Assembly (NCBI GenBank): GCA_003134655.1
Contig: PLBY01000107.1
Span: forward strand, 1 to 64,000
Direction of reading: 5' to 3'
Length of the DNA stretch: 64,000 nucleotides
DNA from: Acidobacteriaceae bacterium
GTDB taxonomy: Bacteria; Acidobacteriota; Terriglobia; Terriglobales; Acidobacteriaceae
In this document: piece after piece, positions 34,034 to 43,453 of the stretch
Numbering within the stretch: position 1 is the stretch's first letter
Layout of the letters: the number at the start of each line of letters is the position of its first letter
The notes under the pieces: model-generated
What the model was told of the DNA's origin: nothing
What the model saw: the letters and a program-made list of their open reading frames with translations, nothing else
Database searches by the model: none
Program-made: the position numbers and the translations under genes

Positions 34034-35446
34034 ATGAAGAGTCTATTTCTGCGAATTTTTCTGTCGTTCTGGATGGCGCTGGCGCTGTTTGTAGTGCTGG
34101 CCGTTCTGGTTACCCTGGCATTTCGGCCTCGCAGTTCCACCTGGGAAGCTCTGCGCACGACGGTGCTCAACGAATCGGTCAGCGCTTACGAAGAAGGCAA
34201 CGAAACGCAACTGCGGGAGTACATGGAGAGCGTCGAAGCGACGCAGCATGTGCGGGCCTATCTGTTTGACGAACGGGGAAACGAGCTGTCGGGCCGTCCC
34301 GCGCCAGAGTGGGCAATCCGAGTGGCCTCGGGCGGACCTCGCATGCCTCGAGATGGATTCATTTTCCCGGCGCCGCCGCTGCCACGAGACTCGCGGGCTT
34401 CTTCCGACGGCAAGCACCGTTACACCCTCGTTCTGGGATTGCCTCCGGGCCCAAGAGTATTCTTCGGGCCCCGGGGAATGCCGCTCCCAGGGCTGATCAT
34501 TGCGATCATCTCTTCCGGACTGGTCTGTTATTTCCTCTCTTGGTATTTGACCAAGCCGATCATCCGTCTGAGGGCGGCGACGAGGCAGTTGGCGGCGGGG
34601 GATCTCACGGCGCGCAGCGGAGCTCCCGCAACCAAGAGGAAGGACGAAGTGGCGGGCCTGATGCGCGACTTTGACGCCATGGCGGAACGGCTGGAGATGT
34701 TGGTGAAGGCGCAGTCTCGCTTGCTGAACGATATTTCACATGAATTGCGGTCGCCGCTGGCGCGGTTGAATGTTGCGCTGGGGCTGGCGCGGCAGCGGGC
34801 GGGCGTGGAGAGCGCCGACATGCTGGATCGTATTGAACTCGAAGCCAGCCGGTTGAACGAATTGATCGGAAGGATTCTGACGCTGGCGCGGCTGGAAGAC
34901 GGCGAACAACGTGTTCCGCAGACTCCGGTGCCGCTGGGCGAATTGGTGGCGAACGTCGCGGAAGATGCGGAATTCGAGGCGCAAGAGCGGCATTGCCACG
35001 TGCATACGGTGATCCCTGAGGGCGACTGGGGAGTTCGCGGGAATGACTCGCTACTGCACAGCGCGGTCGAGAACGTGGTGCGCAACGCCATCCGCTATAC
35101 GGCGGAAGGTTCGTCGGTTGAGATTGCGCTGACGAGCGAGGAACGAAGCGGAGGGGCGGAGGCGGTCCTGCGGGTCAGCGATTCGGGGCCGGGAGTCCCT
35201 GAGAATGCTCTGGCAAAACTGTTTGAGCCGTTCTACCGGCTGGATGACGCAAGGGGTCGTCTTACCGGGGGAGTAGGACTGGGCTTGGCGATTACAGAGA
35301 GAGCAGTGCGCTTCCACGGTGGGAAGGTGGCGGCCTTCAATCGTGCGGAGGGCGGGCTGCTGGTGGAGATTCGGCTTCCGTTAATCTCGCGGTTGGCGGG
35401 GATGGAGGAACGGGCGGAAGTGGTGCCTTCGGGGCAGGAAGCGTAG
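34034..35446 (+). CDS. CpxA-like sensor histidine kinase
   Basis: A 470-residue inner-membrane kinase. Helix one is at about 8-30, a periplasmic domain of about 120 residues follows, rich in Pro/Gly/Arg near its end, and helix two is at about 153-173. Then come a HAMP linker (TKPIIRLRAATRQLAAGDLT), the dimerisation helix with phospho-His236 in LLNDISHELRSPLARLN, and the ATPase domain with NVVRNAIRYTAEGSSVEI (N box), RVSDSGPGVP (G1) and GGVGLGLAITERAV (G2). Arrangement with the upstream regulator and divergent CpxP-like gene matches cpxRA. The periplasmic sensor is unlike the E. coli one in composition. Confidence 0.92.
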   Translation: MKSLFLRIFLSFWMALALFVVLAVLVTLAFRPRSSTWEALRTTVLNESVSAYEEGNETQLREYMESVEATQHVRAYLFDERGNELSGRPAPEWAIRVASGGPRMPRDGFIFPAPPLPRDSRASSDGKHRYTLVLGLPPGPRVFFGPRGMPLPGLIIAIISSGLVCYFLSWYLTKPIIRLRAATRQLAAGDLTARSGAPATKRKDEVAGLMRDFDAMAERLEMLVKAQSRLLNDISHELRSPLARLNVALGLARQRAGVESADMLDRIELEASRLNELIGRILTLARLEDGEQRVPQTPVPLGELVANVAEDAEFEAQERHCHVHTVIPEGDWGVRGNDSLLHSAVENVVRNAIRYTAEGSSVEIALTSEERSGGAEAVLRVSDSGPGVPENALAKLFEPFYRLDDARGRLTGGVGLGLAITERAVRFHGGKVAAFNRAEGGLLVEIRLPLISRLAGMEERAEVVPSGQEA

Positions 35447-35494
35447 GACGAGATATTCGACAGCGTGGCGGCCCCACGCATGCGAAGGCAGGAT

Positions 35495-35553
35495 GCCCTC
35501 GCGACAGCCGGCGGGACCCTTCGACTTTGCTCAGGGCAGGCTGCCGGCGCTAC
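35495..35553 (+). repeat. Composite repeat: one repeat apparently nested in another
   Basis: GCGACAGCCGGCGGGA at the left and TGCCGGCGCTAC at the right belong to the family at 58,711 and 39,787. Between them lies CCCTTCGACTTTGCTCAGGG plus CAGGC, the arm of the 15,242 palindrome. The remaining 320-bp gap (35,447-35,766) shows nothing coding. Confidence 0.7.
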
Positions 35554-35766
35554 TTGTATACTTAGAACTGCTGGGGATCGCGGGCAACTCCGTGGCGTTC
35601 CCAGGGTTCCAATAGCGGTTGTGGGGGTTTGCTCTTCCCGCGCATTCCTGATACACAAATGGGTTGAGATTTTTCCCGCGTTTTCCAGAGTGCAGGACCC
35701 GTCCGGCGGGGCGCCGAGGGTGTGTGCACCTTTAAACCTCACAAATATATGGAGATCAACCAGAGA

Positions 35767-37134
35767 ATGTCGAAACGATTTGCGTGGCTGCTCGGGGTGG
35801 TGGTGCTGGTTTCAATCGGAGTGCTGGTGGCGTGCGGCAGCAACTACAACGCTTCGTCCGACGGGTTGGTGCTGGTGGGGAGCCAGGGCTCGGGGCTGAT
35901 CGAGACATTCAGTTTCAATCTGAACAACGGCGGAAGTTCCGCGATCAGCAACACCCCGGCGGACACGTCGGGTCAAGTTTGCGTGCTGAAGGGGATACCT
36001 TCATCGATTGTGGTGGACCCCAAGGGCGCGTACGCCTATACGATCCTCAACGAGAATTCGTCTTGTACTTCAAGCTCTACGGGAATCCTAGCGTTCAAGA
36101 TCAATTCCGACGGGACGACCTCGCAGGTCGGACAACTGGTGCCGTTCACCGCGGAGACCGTCATTCTCCCGGGGGTGCTTCCTCCGAACAACACGGAAAT
36201 GGTGCCGGTAGTACCGGGCATGATGTCGATGGACCCGGCTGGGAAATTCTTGTTTGTTGCGGACCGCACGACCACGGACCCTTCGCAACTCTTCGTGTCG
36301 GGCGCGGTTTCTGTGTTTGCCATCGGGAGCGGAGGGACCCTGACGGAAGTAGCGGGTTCGCCTTTCTTGCCCACTCCTCAGTCGATCGTCCCGGAAGCGA
36401 GCCTCGACATCATCAGTGTCGCGCCTACACCCACCGTGTTTCCCGCGATCGGACTCAATGGAGTGCAGAATTCGGTGTGCTCGACCGCGGGACTGAACCC
36501 CCCGACAACGCAATATCTGTATGCGGTCGACAAATTGGGGAACCAGGTATTTGAGTTCGCCGTGAATACTTCAACGGGTGTTTTGACGAATCCGTCGTCC
36601 CTGATGCAAGAACCAGCATTTAGTGCCGACGCGTTGCCGGTGGCCGTCGCTGTGGACGCCTGCGACCGATTCGTCTACGTGACGGGCAGCCTGAATGGCA
36701 GGGTCAACGCGTATACCATGTGCAACGGAGGTCCAAACCAGTCTTCGACCCGCTGCCCGCAAACTCCGGATGGCAGCTTAGTCGAGGTGGCGGGATCGCC
36801 CTTCAGCCTGGCGGGATCGAACATCCAGGCAGGGCCGCTGGTGGTGGATCCGTTCGGAAACTACGTTTACGTTCTGGGCACCCACTCCAATTCGATCAAT
36901 ATCCTCAAGATCGCTCCAGTGTCGGGCGCGCTGACGGCGTCGAATCCAGCGACTGTGGCCACGGGCCTAGGACCGACGTCGATTGCGATTCGCGCCGACG
37001 ACAACTGGCTTTTCGTGACGAACTTCAACGGGCCGAGCGTGTCGCAGTATTCAATCACACCGGCTACGGGAGCGTTGACGGTGCTGCCGGCCATCCAGAC
37101 GGACAACTATCCGTGGGGCGTGGCGGTGAAGTAG
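35767..37134 (+). CDS. Lipoprotein with beta-propeller (lactonase-like) fold
   Basis: A 455-residue lipoprotein. Lipobox VLVACG with Cys23 after the hydrophobic lead LLGVVVLVSIGV. The body has blades of the lactonase/YncE type (GAYAYTILNENSS, GKFLFVADRTTT, TQYLYAVDKLGNQVFEF, DRFVYVTGSLNGRVNAY, GNYVYVLGTHSNSINIL, DNWLFVTNFNGPSVSQY) alternating with TGALT-type loops. The family includes 6-phosphogluconolactonase, but an outer-surface lipoprotein of this kind is unlikely to be that enzyme. The start at 35,767 is set by the signal sequence; ribosome site weak. Confidence 0.85.
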   Translation: MSKRFAWLLGVVVLVSIGVLVACGSNYNASSDGLVLVGSQGSGLIETFSFNLNNGGSSAISNTPADTSGQVCVLKGIPSSIVVDPKGAYAYTILNENSSCTSSSTGILAFKINSDGTTSQVGQLVPFTAETVILPGVLPPNNTEMVPVVPGMMSMDPAGKFLFVADRTTTDPSQLFVSGAVSVFAIGSGGTLTEVAGSPFLPTPQSIVPEASLDIISVAPTPTVFPAIGLNGVQNSVCSTAGLNPPTTQYLYAVDKLGNQVFEFAVNTSTGVLTNPSSLMQEPAFSADALPVAVAVDACDRFVYVTGSLNGRVNAYTMCNGGPNQSSTRCPQTPDGSLVEVAGSPFSLAGSNIQAGPLVVDPFGNYVYVLGTHSNSINILKIAPVSGALTASNPATVATGLGPTSIAIRADDNWLFVTNFNGPSVSQYSITPATGALTVLPAIQTDNYPWGVAVK

Positions 37135-37138
37135 GAAA

Positions 37139-37216
37139 CAGCCCGCAGGGGCTCAAGCCCTCGCTCACTTGGCTTGCCTTACGCGGCCCTGGAAGGGCCG
37201 CTCTTCTACGGTCGTG
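37139..37216 (+). repeat. Palindrome-rich intergenic repeat
   Basis: GCAGGGGCTCAAGCCCTCGC resembles the first hairpin of copy A at 33,879, and GGCCCTGGAAGGGCC is a second hairpin. Another stem, GCGCGGGCGGGGGCGCCCGC, lies at about 37,298. They fill the gap between convergent lipoprotein and lptFG genes and may terminate transcription. Confidence 0.55.
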
Positions 37217-37370
37217 CGACGCGTTTGTAGTCTTTCAACCTCTGCACTGGTGCCCTTCCTGGGTTTGGATCAAAGTTTCGTGGTGAATGCGTGAGCGCGG
37301 GCGGGGGCGCCCGCGCCACATAGGTCGGAGATCAGAAGCAAAGTCCGACACGAGCACTGCCATACCAGCT

Positions 37371-39695
37371 CTACGTGGGCACCTTCAAAATCCGATAGCC
37401 TCCGACCATGATGAAGATCAGGTCTGGCGACCATGCTGCCAGGGCCGGAGGGAGTTGGCTGAGGTCGCCCATGGCCTCGAACAGGCGCGACACTACCGTG
37501 TAGAACACGGCAATTCCAACCGCCACGGCGATTCCTGTGATGGCTCCCTTCTTTCCCGCGGAGAGCGAGAAGGGAATCGCGAGCACAGCCATAATCAATG
37601 TGATCAGGGGATACGACAGCTTCTTGTGCAGTTGCACGCGCAAGCGAACCACGTCGAATCCGCTCTGCTGCAGGTCGCGGATATAGCGGCGCAGTTCCTC
37701 ATAATTCATCTCAGTGTACTGTTTCACTTCCTTCTTGAAATACGAGGGCGTCTCGCTGATTTCGGGGAAGGTCGAGACATCGAAGGTGTGATAGCCGTCG
37801 GCGGCGATGGCGGAGCCGTGCAGAGAACGGTCCCAGCCTTGTTCATAGACCCAGCGGTTCAGGTTTTCGGCCCAGTGGGCGCGGTCGGCGTGGATGCGTC
37901 GCGTGATGGTGAAGGTCGCGCGGTCGAGTTCAAAGACCGTGACGTTGCCGAACTGATCGCGATCGGGATCGAAGAACTGGTAGTAGTAGATGTCATTGTG
38001 CTGGCCGAAAATCCACCTGCGGTCGGGGCGCAAGTAGGTTTGCGGAGGCTTGCCTTTGATCTGATTGTGCAGGGCTTCCTGGCGCTTGTTGGTGTGGGGC
38101 AGGTAGAACTGGTCGGCGAAGAACAATCCCACGCTTAGCACGCCGGCTGCGACGACGACGGGAGTGACGATGCGGTAGATACTGGTTCCCGTGGCTTTGA
38201 TCGCGGTGATCTCGTTGGAGCGCTGCATCATGCCAAATGTGACGAGCACGGCGAGCAGCATAACCAGTGGCGCGACGTTGTAGAGGAGATAGGGCGCGAC
38301 GTTGAGCAGGTATTCAGCGACTACTGTGGCGGGAACCTGGTTGTGCAGAATGTCACCCAGCAACTCGAAGAGGGTGAAGACGGTGACGAGCACGAGGAAC
38401 GTGGAGAGAATCATCCCCAGGTACACAAAGAAGTCGCGCAGCACGTAGTCGTCGAGCAAGGTGGGAAAACTGGCGCTGAACATGCGGCGGCGGGTCGAGG
38501 CGCGCTCGAATGCGTTTTCGCGACGGTTCCGTGAGAGCGATTGCTGCGGGCCGGAGGGGTCTTGTTTCCAGATCGCGCGGAACGAGGCCAGTTCAAACGG
38601 ACGTTTCTCGGCCCGCGAGAACAGAAAAATTGCCAGCGCGAGAAAGATAATGTCGGCCAGCCATGCTCCGAACCAGGGCGAGACGCGCCCTTGCCGGGCC
38701 AGAGAAACTCCGACCAGCGAAATCACGTAATACACAAAGACCAGCAGGATGGTCAGCACGAATCCGCCGGACTTGCCGCTTTTCTTCGAGGACAGGCCCA
38801 GCGGAATGCCCACCAGCGCAAGCACCAGGCAGGCAGTGGGCAGTGCGAAGCGCTTGTGGAATGCGATGAGGTACCAGCGCGCGGAAACGGAATCGACGCG
38901 GGTGGCCCTCTGCCAGAGCGCTCCGGTCTCCATTACGTCGGCGGGGAGTGACTCGTCCGACTTGTTCTCGGTCGAAGGGAGGTCGAGGGGAATATCAGTC
39001 TGCTGGAAGGTCGAAATTTGGTAACGACCGGCGTCTTTGGGATCGGTCTCGTGCTCGGATCCTTCGACCAGATGCAGGTGCAGGCGGTCTTGACCCTCGC
39101 TAACGACGATGGCTTCCTTGGCCAGCGTGATCTTGGGGTTGGTGACGTCAGTCAGGTCGGCCATGAACACGCCCTTCCACACGGCCGCACCTTGGGCGCT
39201 CTTCACGTCCTGTACGTAGAGAACTTTCTTGGGGAATCCCTCGTAGAACACCCGAGGCTGGATTTCGAATGAAACCTGGGAGCCTTTCAGCCGGTCTTCA
39301 AGGTGGCCCAGGGCGGCTTGGGCTCGGGGTGCGATGTAGAGGCCATTGGCGAGCGCCATGAGCCATGCGGCGAGGACAAAGACTGAGAGCGAACGAAGGA
39401 AGCTCCAGATGCCCATGCCGCTGGCTCGCATGGCGGTGATTTCGCTGTCGGCGGCCAGACGGCTCAGGCCGATGAGGATGCCAACCAGAACGCTCATGGG
39501 CAGCGTGTAGGTAAGCGCGAGCGGAACGGTGAAGAAGAAAATTTCCGCGACGCTGGGCAGGGGAGCGCTGGCGCGGACTACCAGTTCGAGAATGCGTCCA
39601 AGGTCGTGAGTGAACAGGACAAAGGTGAAGATCGCCACGCCGATGAGCGCGTGCGCCGTCACTTCGCGTAGGATGTAGCGGGTCAGAATCCGCAT
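37371..39695 (-). CDS. Fused LptF-LptG lipopolysaccharide export permease
   Basis: A 774-residue inner-membrane protein with two consecutive YjgP/YjgQ domains. Half one (about 1-370) starts MRILTRYILREVTAHALIGV and has TLPMSVLVGILIGLSRLAAD plus EITAMRASGMG. Half two (from about 410) starts LLDDYVLRDFFVYLGMILST and has NEITAIKATGTSIYRIVTPV. Each half has six predicted helices and a large periplasmic jellyroll. In E. coli LptF and LptG are separate proteins that pair with LptB2 to extract LPS. The fusion fixes their 1:1 ratio. No lptB or lptC is adjacent. Confidence 0.93.
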   Translation of the reverse strand: MRILTRYILREVTAHALIGVAIFTFVLFTHDLGRILELVVRASAPLPSVAEIFFFTVPLALTYTLPMSVLVGILIGLSRLAADSEITAMRASGMGIWSFLRSLSVFVLAAWLMALANGLYIAPRAQAALGHLEDRLKGSQVSFEIQPRVFYEGFPKKVLYVQDVKSAQGAAVWKGVFMADLTDVTNPKITLAKEAIVVSEGQDRLHLHLVEGSEHETDPKDAGRYQISTFQQTDIPLDLPSTENKSDESLPADVMETGALWQRATRVDSVSARWYLIAFHKRFALPTACLVLALVGIPLGLSSKKSGKSGGFVLTILLVFVYYVISLVGVSLARQGRVSPWFGAWLADIIFLALAIFLFSRAEKRPFELASFRAIWKQDPSGPQQSLSRNRRENAFERASTRRRMFSASFPTLLDDYVLRDFFVYLGMILSTFLVLVTVFTLFELLGDILHNQVPATVVAEYLLNVAPYLLYNVAPLVMLLAVLVTFGMMQRSNEITAIKATGTSIYRIVTPVVVAAGVLSVGLFFADQFYLPHTNKRQEALHNQIKGKPPQTYLRPDRRWIFGQHNDIYYYQFFDPDRDQFGNVTVFELDRATFTITRRIHADRAHWAENLNRWVYEQGWDRSLHGSAIAADGYHTFDVSTFPEISETPSYFKKEVKQYTEMNYEELRRYIRDLQQSGFDVVRLRVQLHKKLSYPLITLIMAVLAIPFSLSAGKKGAITGIAVAVGIAVFYTVVSRLFEAMGDLSQLPPALAAWSPDLIFIMVGGYRILKVPT

Positions 39696-39786
39696 GAGAG
39701 ACGCGCTTTAGGCGAGGATACCACGGGAATGGGATGGGGGAATGTGCAACCTCTAAAAGGACCGGCTTCCGTTCTGGACGGACAGC

Positions 39787-39833
39787 GCGAGAGCGAGACG
39801 CTCTCGCGACAGCCAGCAGGATGCCGGCGCTAC
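39787..39833 (+). repeat. Dispersed GC-rich repeat, hairpin copy
   Basis: GCGAGAGCGAGACGCTCTCGC is a strong hairpin, followed by GACAGCCAGCAGGATGCCGG and CGCTAC. Same family as 58,711-58,756. Lies in the divergent gap between lptFG and the glycosyltransferase. Confidence 0.8.
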
Positions 39834-39892
39834 GCAACATCGGAACCGGAGTGGGGTTGGGTGCGTATCGGTTACACGAATGAGGAGCATGA

Positions 39893-41412
39893 ATGATGCT
39901 TGAGCAGGGACTTGAGCGCGACAGGCACTCTCGGAGTGACACGCTGGCCCTGGTGGGCATTGCGGCGATTGTGGCCGTTGCCCATCTGCTGACGAACGGT
40001 CGTTATGGATTTCATCGCGACGAATTACAAGTGTTGAGCGATGCGCGGCACCTGGACTGGGGATTTGTGCCCTATCCGCCGTTCACCCCGTTTGTGGAGC
40101 GGATTGCGCTCTCCCTCTTCGGTCTGTCGCTGGTGGGACTGCGGCTGTTTTCCGTCATCGCGCAGGCGATCCTGGTGGTGGTTGCGGGGTTGATGGCCCG
40201 TCAACTTGGCGGTGGACGGTTCGCGCAGGTAACCGCTGCGCTGTCGGTTGCACTCTCTACCCTTCTGCTGTTCGAAGGGACCGAATTTCAATACACGACC
40301 TTCGACAATTTGTGGTGGGTGCTGATTGCCTACTTCGTGATCCGTCTGCTGAAGACGGAGAATCCGCGATGGTGGCTGGCGATTGGCGCGACCATTGGCC
40401 TTGGATTTCAGACAAAGTACACGATGGGATTTTACCTGGCTGGGATCATGGGCGGCATTTTGCTGACGTCTGCCCGGCGCTATTTGGGAAACGGATGGTT
40501 CTGGGGCGGAATGGCGCTCGGATTCTTGATCTGTGCGCCGAATCTACTTTGGCAGGTGAAGCACGATTTCATCTCGCTGCACTTCCTGCAGCACATTCAT
40601 GCGCGCGATGTGGGCGAGGGGCGGGCGGAAGGATTTTGGCGCGATCAAGTTTGGATCTGCGCGAATCTAGTCGCGACTCCCCTGTGGATCGCTGGCGTGA
40701 TCGGCTACTTGCGCGACCGGCGGTACCGGATGCTGGCTTGGATGTATTTGATCCCGCTGATTCTATACGCCATCGGGAAGGGTCGAGGGTATTACCTGGG
40801 CGGGGCGTATCCGATGCTGATCGCGATGGGCGCGGTGATGGGTGAGCGCTGGGTTGCGTCGTTGTCGACGATTCCGCGGCGAGCGGTGGCGGCGGCGGTG
40901 TTCTTAACTGGGGTTGTCGCTTGGGGGCTGTTCATGAGCGCGATGATTCTTCCATTCGCGTCGAGTGGCAGGCTGATGAAGTTTGCGCTGGAGAATAACG
41001 GCGACCTGCGCGAGGAGATTGGGTGGGACGAGTTGGTTAAGACAGTGGCGGGCATTCGGGACTCGTTGCCTCCGGAGCAGCAAGCGAATGTGGGCGTGGC
41101 GGTTAGGAATTATGGGGAGCAGGGAGCGATCGAGATCCTGGGTCCGGCCTATCATCTGCCTCCTTCCATCAGTGGAGTCAACTCGTCGTGGCTGCGAGGC
41201 TATCCGACACCGCTGTCTTCGACTTTGATTGTGATGGGACAGTCGCGCAAGGAAGCGGATCGGCTGTTCACCGACTGCCGGTGGGCCGGACACAACGGGA
41301 ATTCTTTAGGCGTGAAGAATGAGGAGAGCGAGGATCATCTGACATCTTCGTGTGCGGGCCGCCATGGTTGGCATGGCCGGAGTTCTGGAAGGAATACAAA
41401 GGGTTCGGTTAA
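39893..41412 (+). pseudogene. GT39-type membrane glycosyltransferase with late 1-bp frameshift
   Basis: ArnT/PMT-like transferase using polyprenyl-phosphate sugars, about 506 residues after repair. The catalytic loop has the Asp-Glu pair in GYGFHRDELQVLSDARHLDW-type sequence (RYGFHRDELQV), and some 10-12 hydrophobic helices follow. GAGGAG lies five bases before the ATG at 39,893. Near the end the frame reads GAT-CAT-C-T-GAC; adding one base at 41,339/41,340 restores DIFVCGPPWLAWPEFWKEYK and a stop at 41,410-41,412. Without it the frame runs through repeat copy B to 41,485. Only the last 25 residues are affected, so the enzyme may still work. Confidence 0.85.
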
Positions 41413-41417
41413 ATGTA

Positions 41418-41492
41418 CCTCGGAGGCTAAAGCCTCGACTAAAAGAACGGCTTTATCGCAGTGCTCAAAGCGCTGCGCCACCTAAAAGCGAG
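41418..41492 (+). repeat. Dispersed repeat, copy B
   Basis: CCTCGGAGGCTAAAGCCTCG hairpin, then GGCTTTATCGCAGTGCTCAA and AGCGCTGCGCCACCTAAAAG. Shares its layout and most bases with copy A at 33,879-33,960. Confidence 0.8.
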
Positions 41493-41531
41493 TTCGAGCG
41501 CTACACTCAAGTTTCTAGCCTTACGTTTGGC

Positions 41532-43295
41532 TCACGGCAGTTGATTCAGGTAGCAAGCGCCGCTCGTGCTTTGCGCGGGCGGTGTTGGCGGCGTCATCCA
41601 CGGTGGGAAGTTGAAGCTGAAGAATTCATTCATGCTTTTTTGTGCGGCGTCGCGCTTGGTCAGGGCTGTCAGGCCGAAGCGATTTTCGATGAACTTTAGG
41701 ATCGCAGTCGTGTCCATGATCGTGTGCGACACGTGGTGTTTTTGTGCATAGGGCGACACGACGATCAATGGCAATCGGTAGCCCGTGTAGGTGAAATCGC
41801 AGTCGGGGCCGGTGGCCGTGGTGCAGATGTCGCCGGTCAGCAGATCTTTGGGCTTGATGCCATCGGGGCTCACGGCAGGCTGAGGTGGCACGTGGTCATA
41901 GAGTCCCCCGAACTCATCGTAGGTCAGGATGAAGGCAGAATCTTTCCAGGAGACGCTGGTCATTAACGCGTTGATGATCGACGCAACGTACTGCGCGCCC
42001 AGTTGGATGTTGATTGGATATTGGTCGGAATCGGAGCCGTGCTCGTCGAGGCCCGCGCCTGATGCGGGTTCAATCTGAGCGACCTGTGGCAGCGTGCCGT
42101 TCTGCACGTCGGCGAAAAATTGAGTCATCGTCGCGAGGTTGTTTGGGTAGTTGGTCGGGATGGTCTGTCCCCACGAGAAATTCTGGACATAGCTCAAGGT
42201 GAGCAAGCATTGCGGCGTTTCGTTGTTTGAGCAGGGAGTGTTGTTGGTGTTGATGTAAATCTTCCAGGTGATTCCCGCGTTTTGCAATTTCTGAAAAATT
42301 GTTGTGGCCGTAAGCAGCGACTGGTCGCCGCTGTCGGTGCCGATGGGGTAGACATCTCCCTGCGACGTGGCGGCGATCAGATATTCTCGATTCGGGGCGG
42401 TGCGCGACATGACTGGGGAAAACCAGCGGTCTGACGTGCTGAACTGGGATGCCATGTAGTAGTAGTAGTTCAGGTCGGTGTCGTCGTAATAGCCCATGGA
42501 GCGGATGCCGTTGGTGTCGTTGTAAGGCGGAACGATGGCGCGGGCGTCGTGGGCGTTGGTCCAGACGAAGCCATCGAGAGTCGCCGTGGCGGAGTAGGGG
42601 TTGTTGAGATCCCAGTCGACGTGGCTTTCGTTCCACGAGGGGCTCGGGTTTTCAATGCACTGGGTGATCAACTTGTACGAGGTGATCTGCGGACTGGCGC
42701 TGTCTTCGGTGCAATCGCTCGGCGGTGGGAATCCAGGATCGCAGCCGGGATTGAGGGGTGGCGGTCCGTACAGCGGGGCGAGGCCGGACGTCGGATTGAA
42801 TTGAGGCAGGCCGTCGAACGAACGGTCGGCGAAGCCGTTGTTTTTCCAGTAGGAACGTAGGGCGCCGAAGTAGTGATCGAGGCCACGGTTCTCCTGCGCC
42901 ATGAAGATAATGTGGTTCAGAACTTTGACGGTCTGGTTCACGTTGAAGGTTGCGGTGGCGGACTTGTTTGCGTTCATGGTGAGTGTGCATGGACCGATGA
43001 CTTTGCATGCACCGGACCATCCGGCGAAGTAATCGCCCTTGGCGGCGGTCGCGGTAAGTTTCACGCTGGTGCCGGAGTTGAACTTCGCGCTGCAGGTGGA
43101 TGGGCAACTGATGCCTGCGGGAGAACTCGTTACGGTGCCGGTGGCGTTGCCAGCGAGTTGAACAGTCAGGGTGTACGTGGTCGCCGGCGCGGTGGCAGAG
43201 GGTTGCACCGGCGCGGATTGGGCCGGCAGCCCCGTGGCCGAAAGACAAACCGCGGTCAGAATCATTGCACGCACAAGAGCATGATGACGAATCAA
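41532..43295 (-). CDS. Secreted phosphoesterase (phospholipase C / acid phosphatase family)
   Basis: A 587-residue exported enzyme of the phosphoesterase family PF04185. A signal peptide (ALVRAMILTAVCLSATGLPA) is followed by one Big/InlB-like repeat domain (YTLTVQLAGNATGTVTSSPA ... FAGWSGACKVIGPCTL), then the catalytic part beginning HIIFMAQENRGLDHYFGALR; relatives have ENRSFDHYFG. DEHGSDSDQYPINIQLGAQY and ILTYDEFGGLYDHVPPQPA carry later metal ligands. Start TTG 43,295, with GGAGG five bases upstream. Phosphate release from lipids or esters outside the cell is likely. Confidence 0.9.
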   Translation of the reverse strand: MIRHHALVRAMILTAVCLSATGLPAQSAPVQPSATAPATTYTLTVQLAGNATGTVTSSPAGISCPSTCSAKFNSGTSVKLTATAAKGDYFAGWSGACKVIGPCTLTMNANKSATATFNVNQTVKVLNHIIFMAQENRGLDHYFGALRSYWKNNGFADRSFDGLPQFNPTSGLAPLYGPPPLNPGCDPGFPPPSDCTEDSASPQITSYKLITQCIENPSPSWNESHVDWDLNNPYSATATLDGFVWTNAHDARAIVPPYNDTNGIRSMGYYDDTDLNYYYYMASQFSTSDRWFSPVMSRTAPNREYLIAATSQGDVYPIGTDSGDQSLLTATTIFQKLQNAGITWKIYINTNNTPCSNNETPQCLLTLSYVQNFSWGQTIPTNYPNNLATMTQFFADVQNGTLPQVAQIEPASGAGLDEHGSDSDQYPINIQLGAQYVASIINALMTSVSWKDSAFILTYDEFGGLYDHVPPQPAVSPDGIKPKDLLTGDICTTATGPDCDFTYTGYRLPLIVVSPYAQKHHVSHTIMDTTAILKFIENRFGLTALTKRDAAQKSMNEFFSFNFPPWMTPPTPPAQSTSGACYLNQLP

Positions 43296-43453
43296 CAGGA
43301 CCTCCGACGATTTGAGAGACAGACCTGTTTTGGATGGCTGGGGGGAGTGAGCGGGTTGGGCGCGAAATCAGGCTGCCGGCGATTGTGCGGGAGACGCGGG
43401 GCTTCGCCCACGCGAGACGGCCGAGGCGGCCGTCTCCACATGAGTCGTGATGG

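Noticed and set aside
33879-41492. Insertion-sequence ends flanking the 33.9-41.5 kb segment
   Set aside because: The two copies are short hairpin repeats in direct orientation with no transposase between them; the genes inside look like normal housekeeping content.
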